25,288 bases of DNA from Botryllus schlosseri (taxonomy: Eukaryota; Chordata; Ascidiacea; Stolidobranchia; Styelidae): contig ATSW01014103.1 of assembly GCA_000444245.1 (NCBI GenBank), positions 1 through 25,288 of the forward strand, in the 5' to 3' direction. This document shows positions 12,301-24,300 of this stretch, one piece after another. Positions within the stretch are counted from its first letter, which is position 1. Each line of letters opens with the position of its first letter. The notes beneath the pieces were generated by a model, which saw only the letters and a program-made list of their open reading frames with translations, was not told the origin of the DNA and did no database searches. Position numbers and translations under genes: made by a program.

Positions 12301-15300
12301 AAAGTAAGCTAATTAAAAGCTAATGAAGCTAATGGAAAGCTAATTAAGCTAATGAAAAAAGTAAGCTAATGAAAGTACGCTAATGAAAAGCTAATGAAGC
12401 TAAAAGCTAATGACGCTAATAACTATGCTGTAGCACGGGGGCCTTTCGACCCGCGATCCGAGCAAGTATAGGCGGTTTGCCATAGGGCTGCGTGTTTTGG
12501 GGTAGGTGACGCGCGGCAAAGTTGCGGCAGTTATGTCGCCCACGTTAAAGTATAGGCGAGCTCGAAAATTTTCAAAGTCCAAACTCCCCTTTGAAATGCA
12601 TGGGCTCCGTTAAAAGGTCTGCTCCCGCCAGGCGGGTCGAAAGGCCCCCGTGCTACAGCATAGTTATTAGCGTCTTTAGCTTTTAGCTTCATTAGCTTTT
12701 CATTAGCGTACTCTTCATTAGCTTACTTTTTCATTAGCTTAATTAGCTTTCCAGCAGCTTCATTAGCTTTTCATTAGCTTACTTTCCATTAGCTGACTTT
12801 TTCATTAGCTTAATTAGCTTTTCATTAGCTTAATTAGTTTTTCATTAGCTTAATTAGCTTTTCATTAGCTTAATTAGCTGTATTAGCTTTTCATTAGCTT
12901 GCATGTACAAAATAAAGGCAGCCGTCTGCGCACACTCACCAACTCACTGCGCAGAGAACAGTGCATAACGACTAAAAAAGGTCATCACTTCGGATTTTTT
13001 GTGCGCAACTTAGATTTTCTGTGGCAGAGACCGCGTCAGCACTGCGCATTTGCACAGCTTAGAGGGAACATTGCATAAGACTCAAACCAAAAAAGACTAA
13101 GAACACTTTCACTACTGTAATTTACCCTTTACCAATAGTAAGTACTAAAAAATATAAATATTATTTAGGGGAAGTAAAACATAGAGAGTATTACACAGAA
13201 AGTAAGGTAAATGCTGGTGAATGGTCTGGAAAAATATGCTCTCAGTACCGATTTGATGCACAAATCTCCTTATTCGTCTCGACATCTTTATTAAATGCAT
13301 TTCAATACATCAACTGCCACCCAAGAAGGTCGTAAGAGAGGCTTTGAAACGTCATAGACAAATGCTTGTCACAAGGTGTGAGCAAAAACTCATTACGTGC
13401 AGGGAAGTTTGACTGATTTGGATGAACATTTCAAGTAGGTCAGGGGCTGGCGGGCCACAGGTTTTGAGTTGTCCACGCGGGTAATTCTCAAAATTAGTTA
13501 TATTTATATCAGGGTTGTAATGACTCGACTCGAGTCACGATTTTCTGATGACTCGACTTGACTCGAATCGTTTTCTCAAAATACGGAAATTACTCGACTC
13601 GAGTCAATCTGTGCTTTGACCCGAAATTGCGCACTACTCGAACCAAGTTATATGACTCAAGACTCAGATGGCCAAAATTTGATGGACGACATTTCATTGT
13701 AGTTTCGAAGAATAGGAAAGTAGCCACACCATTGGGATTTCGTCTGATGGTGCTAGTACTTAAAAAGGCGACCAGAAAATGCTAAAAGTGAGGAAAATGA
13801 GTATATTATAAATGCGAACCATTCGATATCACCAAACAGAGTTATCAAAAGTGGGTTTAACAAGACTAACTGGAAACTGAGCAGTCAACACAATGACTTG
13901 AACTCGAGTCAAAACTATAAAAGCGAACTTGACTTGTGACTTGGTTACAACCCTGATTTATATATTGTAAAAAATAAATTACCCAGGTAATTTATAGCTA
14001 GATCTACTGGTCATGGGGGTCACCTTACCTTAAACAGCCAATAGGTATGCCCTTCCTTTGTGCAGTTGGACTTTAAGAAGGAGAGGATATTTTGTGCAAT
14101 ATCTTTAATGACCTGCGGGCTAAAGCTGAAGAAAAAAAAAGAATTATTAAAAAAAAGTCATGTATGAACGTAATAATTCCACCAATGCAGTTGAAACCAA
14201 ACTTGGAATACTTCTATAACATAAAATCGAGGTGGTGACATGGCAAGCTGGGCCACGAGGCTGTTAAGAGAAAAGTTGGCCCATAAATGCATTTGGGAAG
14301 GAGCAATCAAAGTTTCCTGTAATGTCCACATTTAAAGCTGATAACATTCACATGAACTAGTTAAACAAGGCGTGAAATTGACCATGATCTTAATTTGATC
14401 CATATTGTCTGCTATCAGTTCAATGAAGCAATCAGCAAATGAAACAGCAAATACAAGTCGGAAATTAGGATTTTTGCCCAATAACTTAAAGTGTGTTAAT
14501 CAACATCAACAAATGGCATCCGAAACTGGTAACACAAACACCAAGGAAACATTACCTTGAATCTTTGAGTTTGGGTATATCTTCCGTCTTGATGAATTCG
14601 TAATTTTGAACGATCCCTTCCACGTGAAAGCACATCACAAGCTCCGGCACGTTGCATATTAAATTATCCAGCCAATAATCGATTCCGGTCAGAATATTGA
14701 TGGGTTTCTGTGAATCACTGAAAAAGGATGAAATGATGTTTGAGAGTAGAAATTGCAATTGAAGGTCCCTTTCCAGCATACATTTATTGCTTACCAAAAG
14801 AGAGTCATTTAGGCTTGAGAAACAGTCGAAGTGGAACAAAAAACACCGGAATAAGTGGTGGAAGTTCGAAAATGTTTGAGTCAAATAACCATGCTTGGGG
14901 CTAGGCATAATGAGTCAAATACTCAAACCAAAATCCAGGATTAGAGAGAAGATTATTTTCCAGATTTGTCAACGAGAATTAGATTTACAACACTATTTTC
15001 CAACTGAAAGAGCCAACCATGATTGGCCGTATCACAGAATCCAAAAACGTAGCACAAAGCTAAAAACAAAGGTGCATGGTCGAAATATCCTCATTTCTTT
15101 TTAATGTGATGTAAAACTGGAATTATTTTCTTGGTGGTCGCGTAAAAGGCACATATTCGAACTCCCCATATCATTCATGTGACATCAGATTAAGTGCTAC
15201 TCGAACACGCAACTAGACTTTAATCTTACTAATTCAGAATCGAATCAGTCAGCTACTACCCAGCGCTAGCCATGTTAGGCCATGGCAGTGAACAACAGTT

Positions 15301-18300
15301 ACTATTTGCTCTCCGGAAATCATGTACCGTCAACAGCCTGGCTACTATGGGATGCAGTCATAAGCGCCGTACGCTAATTTTCCTTAGGTATGCGGGTTCG
15401 ATGACGTTACAATGGAATGGCGTCATAATGTGACAGAATTGATAATTAGGGTTAATATGGCATCGATTCATTAGGGTAAAATGCATGCGTAAATGCCCAT
15501 TATACAATCTTACCGTGTGACGAACTTACTCATATGGTAAGCTTGTCTACGAGTCCGGAAGTGCTGGCAATTAGCGAGTTCATTAAATCTCGCGAACAAT
15601 TAAATACGCCGCTTATAAACGTGTATCACATAACCTCAGCGGCGATTTGCGCAAGTATAAATATCCGAGTTGTTATGGAATCTGTTCTGTCATGGCACCG
15701 ATTTCAGTTGGTTGTGTTTAAGTACTAACGGAATTCAATCACGTATGCACGCCTGCATAATCGCACATGTCTGCGGACATTAGATGTCATACCGTTTCGC
15801 TATGTCAGTCTTTAATCACCATCGCTAATCAGCACAGAATTAACAGCATTTTCTCCAAGCCACCGAGAGATAGACGCCAAGGCATGCTGGTGCTGGGCCC
15901 TAGACGCGATAGTTGGCCAGCAATAATATCTTTCGCGCCCGGCCTATTGCAGATGCGATTGTGCAGGCCAACGATGGTATAGTGCGCACCGGGCCTACTG
16001 CAGACGTGATTCTTCAAGACAGAGGAACCAGGATTGCTGGAGACGCGATAAATCAGGTCGGTGAAGATTGTTGAGCGCACGACCTAATTTCGCGACCATC
16101 TCAGCGGGAGATCGCATCGCCTTACATTGTGCAGTTGTGCACAGACGAATCTCGCTAATTGGCAACACGCTTCTCGCTAATTGGCCGCGCGCAACGGGTT
16201 ACATCGCTCACTTAAGCGGCAGCAGGTAATCTCTAAACGGAAATAAATTGCGATTTGTTCTAAATAGCACAATTGACGATTATGCTGATTGCCGATACAT
16301 GCGGAACGCAATTCTAGGTATGCCGCATACCTAGAAAAATGTCTAGGCATGTGCGGCATACCCTGCATACCCATTACCCAGGTTCGGCGACCATGGATGC
16401 AGCAATTCTGCTCTGGAGTCAAGATATCTACCTCTAATACTTACCGCAGTCGCAGACTGACAGCCGGATACTTTCCTCCACCAAATATTGGCATGTTCGT
16501 CCCTAGGATCATTTTCAGATCTTCAAACGTCCATAATATGTTTCTCTCAAATCGAAACGCTTCGTCGTCAAACGTCTGCAGAATTATTTAATATAGAAGA
16601 TCTAATAATAAGATTTAACTTGTTTTTTGGATATCATTGGAAGTAGATCTACATAGGGGGGTGTTCTGAGTTCATTGATATGGGTGAGTAATGTATGGTG
16701 TGAAAAGCAACATACTAGGAATAAGTTCCCATAAGAAACAAATTGCTACGATATTAAAGCTCTGCTGATACACAACATGTTGGTGAAAAGAATAGCAGAA
16801 CAGCTGCCTGTCAAGGCCAGTTCATCAATAACGATAGTACAGCATACCTGAGAGCCTTGGGGAAGATTTTCATGAGGTGTCCAATATTTCCATCTTCTTT
16901 CACTTTGTTCTTGCGCGAAATGATCAGGTTTCAAGATGTTTGGGAGTCTTGGGATTCTGTGAAAAAAAAGAAGATTGTAAAGAAGCCTCATTCAAAATTT
17001 CAACATTCTATTACACCACGATTTCAATTGAACTGGGTCAGGGATTAAGAATAGATGGAATCATGTCAGTCTTGTGGTTTTGAAGTGCTTTCAACAGAAT
17101 CGGTAAACAGAAACAGGGATTAAAAATCGGAATACATAACGCAGGAGAAGAAATATCTCAATGAAGTAACTAATCAAGAGCTATAGAAACTGTAAGATTG
17201 CAATGGGCAACACCTTGGAAACTTTGCTGTGACATATTTCTACTAAGGATACGGTAAAAGCTTTGAAAATAAAATTTGAACTTCAGACGAAAAAAAATGT
17301 TATCTTCCAAATACTCATATGGTTCTCCAGGCAGTATTTTACAGGGCATGGCCATTACATCTTGNNTGNAAGAGACAGCAATTATCGTGGATATGCGATT
17401 CTTCTGAAGCAGTACGATTGTGCTGTTTCCGTCAGGCATCTTTTCAGGTAACCACCTATTTACATAGGTACTAAAAAACTCGGCTGCTTGGCAAGGAAAT
17501 GTAACACAGAAAGTCAGTGCAACTTAATACCAATGTTACATTTGTGAAATATCTAATTCATTGTTAATTCTGGTGAACGTGCCGCGACATTTGAGAATAA
17601 GATCACGAGGTGAAAAAAGGCTAAATCTCCCCTTGCATACGAGAGAGAGTTAGCGTAAGAAGCAACTTATAAATATTGCAATATGCATTGTTCGTGGACG
17701 TAAGCTATAAAAAACCATGCATTTTGAAAACAGTGTTGCTGTAATGCTGTATCTGAGTAATACCCGGCTACGGGCCTGCCCCTGGGCATTTTATAGTAAG
17801 AATGGGGCATCCGTGCAACAGAAACTACACATGCAAATGCTACATTATGTTCTGATTATCAGCTATTTTGTACAATTTTACTGATGATAGTATTCTGCAC
17901 AGAACTCATTCCCAATAAACATGCACCCATCCATCATCTAATATCATTTGCTATTGACGACATTCAAGTTGAGGTAGCGTTATTTTAAAACATTTATCAG
18001 CCAAAAAAGCCATCATCACAGAGGTTCCTTAAAATATAGATTTACACTATACCCAATGTTGCTTTCAACGTCGCTCTTCCGACTGGGAGATCTCGGAGTT
18101 ACCGACCGATCTTCCAGTTTATTGCAAGACTCTTGATAAACACTGCAAAACATTGACAACATGGCGGTGAAAGAAACGGTGTTTTAGGGCAGGACAATAC
18201 TAAATATAAACTAGTATAATGAGTATTTCCCCTGCGATGGATACGATTGATATACCGGTATTCAATTGTGAATCAACTTGTAGACTCGATGAGCAAACGG

Positions 18301-21300
18301 GGATCATAATAATTATAATAACAACAGCATAATTTGCAATTCAATGTTTTAAAAGAGAGAGGAATGCATAAGATTTTGGCGGTTAACAAGATGCATCTCA
18401 ACTCTCTCCGCGGAGAACGAATGAAATTTTGTCTTCAAATATCAACCGATAAATTTGAGATTTATGAGCATTTACAAGGACAAAGTACAAATAAATTTGG
18501 TCAAAGTGACCTGTCCAGAGCTATTCAAAATAATCTACATTCTAAATTTGAATTTCCAAATCAAAAGAAGTTGTGGTTGTTTATTTCACTATGCATTTTT
18601 ATATCCTCTTTTCAGGACTCGTACTCTAGAATTAGTAGTGATGAGTTGGGCTGGACAGAATCGAGCGTCCGAGCGAGTCGGTTTTAAATCGAGTATCAAT
18701 CTTCGAGTCGAGTACCGCATTATAATCTTCATTTTTAAATTCACCCTGAGCGTTTCATTTCAGCACGGTAAAAATCATCCCTCGCTACTCGATTCAAATC
18801 ATTAGAGTTAATACTCAATTCAGATTCGAGTACGAGGACCAATGTGCCCAGCCCTAGTTATGAGCCATTATTTTCCAGCTTGAAGCAAATGATGAGAGAT
18901 CTGAGATTTCTCGAACATCCTACTGTTGGACGCCCAGATGTTGGCATTGAGCCTAATCAAGCATGCTTCGGGCCAGTGGCTCTTAACCTTCTAGATCTCG
19001 CGGACCAGTAAAATTTTTAAACAAATGTTGTGGACCTGTGAATCTCTATAAATCCAAATTAGCCCTAAATCTAAGAACGACAAATGCATGCAACTCAATT
19101 GTAATGTTGTAAACTTCCATTTCATGCTGCCCTTTTAATATTAGATATTTATATGTGGCTGGTGGCTCTGTTGAAATTTCTCCATGGAGTTCCAGTGTCC
19201 TGTTGAAGACCGCTAACTTGACTGCGCTTGTTTGATATCATTTGAAAGAAATGCGACATTGATGTTTGCTATAGCCCCTATTATACAGCCAAGTGTCGCT
19301 AGCTTTCACATATAACTTGTCCGAAACGTACGCCTAAGTAGGCCATGAATTCTCTATTNCTACAANNNTAACATTGGNAATAATAAATTGATGTTTTATT
19401 ACTCTAGTTACTGGACAAGTGTCCAACGTCTTGCATTTTGGAAGTGAGAACAAAATCTGTAATTTGCTTGGGGATCTGCAGAATACTTGTCGAGGACCGG
19501 TGGTCGTGAAACACGGCTTTAGACCAGCGGTTCTCAAACGCCGGTCCGTGGCAAGTTTCCTGCTGGTCTGGGACATATATTAGAATTTTATACCTCAATT
19601 TCAAAATGCGGGAAGATGGACGCTTGTCCATTAATTAGAGAAATAAAACTTCAAATTATAACTTCAGTTAAAAGTTTGAAACATATATTTTTGCGATTTC
19701 GTAGGCTAATAGAGATTTCATGGTCTACTTTGGGCGTATGTCACAATTGTGCGAGTGTTGTACGAAACTGTTTAAAAGTAGCCTACGACTCGTTTCGGAC
19801 AAGTTACATGTAAAAGCTGCGGAAGACTTTTGAACAAACATCGTTAAATTCCGACATTGCAATTAAGCGATACTAACAGCATAATAGGGCCTGGCGAATA
19901 GCATCTCATTCATTTCAAAGAATACCGAACAACAACGATTAAGTTAGTGGTCTTCAACAGGACTCCGCGAGCTTCGCCTTACCTATACTTATCAGATTCA
20001 CGCATAAATATGTAGGCTTACTACCAAAAAAGTAGCATGAAATGAAGTGTACAATATTACATTTGAGTTGCATCCATTTATCATAATTAAATTTAGGGTT
20101 TATTTTGAAGGTTTGCAGGTCCGCGAGCTCAAAAAGGTTGAGAACTACTGCTTTAGACGACATAACCATTTAATCGCTGTGTCAGGCAACTTTGTAACTT
20201 TGTTTCAAAATCGAACAGTGAACATTCGACGGAAATTGAGTATCATAGTACTATGGTAATTAAGCCTTTATCGAAATCAAGTAGGTTGTCATGGCAATGC
20301 ACCTGTAATATAAAAATTTCGAAAGCATCATGCGGTCATTTTGTGAAGAGGGACTCTTCTTCTTCAGCAAAGTATGGTCATCACTTTGTTGAAATAGTTC
20401 TCGGTAAAAATCACGGAACCATGTCCATCGGGAGCCTGAAAAAATACAGCATCGTTATATTATCATGACACTGCGCCTATAATTATACTTGAATACCAAT
20501 ACCGCTGTAGCGTGAACGTATCACATAGAACAGGCGTCCAGAGTCTGTGACCCGCCATTTATTCTATTCTACTAAGGTTAACTATTCGCTCTAGAGACCA
20601 ACAAAGTCTGTGCCTACAGAAGAAGTTTGTGTACCTTCTAGAAATAGTACACTGGGTCATTGTTTCGATTTTTCATGCCGGTGACGTCATATTTTGTGAT
20701 ACGATTGTTGATATAAAATGTTTTTTTCAACTCTCTAACAGTTGCTGACAATCAACCCTGATGAGTGTCAGCCGAAAATATTTGGGTTTATTTCAATATA
20801 AATAAACTATTCAATTGTTCAATTCAATGCTATTTCATTTCTGTCAATTCCATTTCATTTAGCAGCGCCTTCGCAGCTCCAAATAATTTAGCTACCATAC
20901 CTAATGAATAAGCAGTTTGAGACGGTCACTTTAATACAGAGATTAATTGAAATGTCTGATATAAATACCCTCAAAACATGGTCAGATATCACTTTTCTAG
21001 ATAAGCTCACCAGCATAATCTCACCAACCTTAAGTTCTGATGATTAGATTTTACAGTCTACCAGACGAAAGCATCACTAAATAATGTCTGAAAACAAGCG
21101 CCAATTGAATAGTGCAAAATAGATAAACACAACAGATAAGAGACTGATTAATAGATAGATAGATTCATTGATTTGTCACACCAGTGAAAATCCAATAAGG
21201 ACCAGGATGACGAGGGGCTGCGAGGGCAAAGTACACTGTCGCCACTTGCAGGAGTAGACAGAGTACTGTTGACACATTACAATACGATAACACAAAATGT

Positions 21301-24300
21301 ACTTGGATATTACCTTGTTCAGAGTACTTTTTCATGTCAAAATTTTCCAATAGCAGAGTCCTGCCAACTCTGTGGATTGCCATGCTTGTGTGAGCGTTGC
21401 TGTATGGAATTTTCAGCAATTTCTTGATATTCTGCAATTGGCATTTCTCGATTGCACAGGGCTTATAGTAGAATACACTAGAACAGGGCTTCCTGCATTT
21501 TTTCAAGGCCCCGACTCCTATTTTTTGGGGGGTTATTACCAGGGTTGTAATGACTCGAGTCACGATTTTCTGATGATTCAACTTGACTCGAGTCATTTTC
21601 TCAAAATACGGAAATGACACTCGAGTCAATCTGCGTATTGACTCGACTTGGACTCGAGTCATTGCGCATGACTTGAATCAAGTCATATGAATCGAAACTC
21701 AGACAGCCAAGAGTGACATTTCATGGTAATTTCGAAGAATAGTAAAGTAACCACACTATTGGGATTTGGTCTATTGGTACTGGTACTTGAAAATGCGACC
21801 AGAAACTGCTAAAAGTGAGGAAAACTAGTATATTATAAATGCAAACCATTCGATATCACCAAACAGAGTTACATAAAGTGGGTTTAACAGGACTTCAACT
21901 GGAAACTGTGCAGTCACCACAATAACTTGGACTCGACCATCTGCTCGCTGACTTGGACTCGGACTTGACTCGGTGCCTTGTGATTTGATTACAACCCTGG
22001 TTATTACCTTGAACTTCCTTTGTAACCTAGTTGGAAAGTTTTATGGAGCTGCATTAATTAGACATAAAAATGCAATTAAATTAAAATGAGTAGGTAACAA
22101 AATGTTTGTTTCATTAAATTCAAGGAATAGCAAATGTAATTTGATTTTCAATATCTACGATTTGATCACACCAATTGCTGTCTACAAAAACCCTAAATTG
22201 TGGCTATGCCATTGACAGAGCAACACACATGTCATAGTACCAACTAATACCAACAACATATTTCGTCCCCAACCGATCGATCAGTAGCCGATTCGTTATG
22301 CATGTCAAAACTACTGGAATAGACCAACACTAAGACAACAATATTACTTTTGAAAAGGTTTGTGGATACTTTTGGCTCACAGCCTTCCCTACCACACCTA
22401 ACCATAACTGCCTTCAATTTGCAGTATTTTTAAATATCTACGACTATCGGTATCTCAGAAATGAACTAAATCTGGCATAATCATGTAGAAGAAAAAAGAA
22501 AGTGCTTACTCATTGTGCTAAATCCACATATCGGCGCACTTATTTATGAATTCCAGAATCTGCTTATTACTATTCAACTTCGATGTGTGGATCACTTACT
22601 GCTACTTTAATCAAACCATGGATTGGCCGCACATCCTGGATTTCAATACTCTGGTCTTTAGCCTTCACTTCACGATTTTCTTTAACCTTTCATGACCTGG
22701 TAAAACTAGTCCACGGATCTCAATTAAGAGCCTGTGCACTTCAATATGAATTGAAATGTAAATACTGTGCCATAATCTAACAGTAACAATATTTTGGTGA
22801 TCATATCGAAGAAGTCATACCTCCGCATCAGAGACCACATCCACCTTCCCCACATGTTTTAAATGGTTTCCAGCCATGGCAAAACCGCTAAAGAGTTGAT
22901 TCCGATTGCTGATATATCTTGAGCCAGGTAATACCACTTCAGGCCTCAAGCCAATCGTTTTTCTCAGCCAGTTTGATGGGGCATTGTTCAGATCAGTCCG
23001 AGGAGGTAATCGTAAATACACTGCATTACCCTCTGATGCAGAGTAGGTAATCACAGCCTTTGATCTAAAATAGAATATTGTGTTAATTTAGAACTAAACT
23101 TCGATAAAGCATAGATACACAACACTAATCATTCAATCGGGGGTCAAATTTTGCCAATTTGCTTTAGATAAAATCCCCCAGTTAAGGAACTCTACAATTG
23201 AGAAACTTGTCAGTGGACGCTGAAAACCACCGTGATACAGGATTGGTGGCTGTTTATAAGCAGAGCATTGTTGAATGAATATCTCATTCCCTATCCAGTG
23301 GGGAATCATCTTATAGACAAAGCAATTTTGTCAAAGAGAAATAATTGCAGAATATTCTATACTTAAATGCAACCGCTATTTATGATAATGCCACAGACAA
23401 ATTGATTAAAAACAACCCAAAAATGCATCATCATCAATTGTGTGCCAGGAATAGTCGAAGAAATTCTCTCCTTCAGCTGCAATGGTAAATCTGTTGGTGT
23501 TGGGCTGAGAAAGGGCAAATATTTGATAGTTATGTGTAACTACACCAATATTATTGATGAAATTCAGTCATGAAGTCACTTTTCTTAACAAAACATTAAT
23601 ACTTGCGATTTCAGTGCTTATAGTAAAACTGTGGAGGCGTTCTGCATCTATAAAATTGGAAAATCTTACGGACAAGGTATTTCACAAAAAACAGTAATGG
23701 CACAGAACACCGCAAGGGCTGTCCTCAGCGCGTATTCCCAGTAGCCAATATTACATGGTGATTTGGCGTCCAGGTGGTCCATTACGACTGTCCGCTGGAA
23801 TGCGGCCGTGAATAGCATAAACGTTAAACACCCCTGATCAAGACTCCAGAGGATGCAAGACACTACAGTATACATTACACCCTTTTGAGGAATGAGGATA
23901 ATATTGGGGGCATTTGTTTCAGTGCCCAACCAGATTATAATTTATAATTCCAGTCAGCCAATATGGGATCGCTGTCTCGTGTACACCAAAGATTCTACTG
24001 ACTATAACACGAAGATGACGCTGAAAATCGCATGGCACACTTAATATATTATGCTACACACACCAGGATTCCAACCCGGCCAGTCAGTGTGACAGGACAG
24101 GCAGAGACAGCCAGACTTGTAGAAAATATCAATTTTGACAGTAAACAAACTACTGGTTCTATATAGTTGCAGATTTTGCACATTGAGTAGTTCTATAGTT
24201 CTAATAGTAATAAGTAATATATGAAGCATTTCCAAAATCCAGTTTCAAAAAAAGTTTCAATAAATTTGCCTGGATAACAATCACCGGAACACATATAATA

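Noticed and set aside
12236-12905. Regular AGCTAATGA tandem words as a possible CRISPR-like array
   Set aside because: There are no unique spacers of constant length; the words are contiguous, mirrored in two arms, and sit in a hAT-like element of an animal genome.
18334-18805. Overlapping plus-strand open frames of 117 and 116 codons
   Set aside because: They lie in intron 4, have no recognisable motif, overlap each other in different frames, and run into the MITE at 18646-18856.
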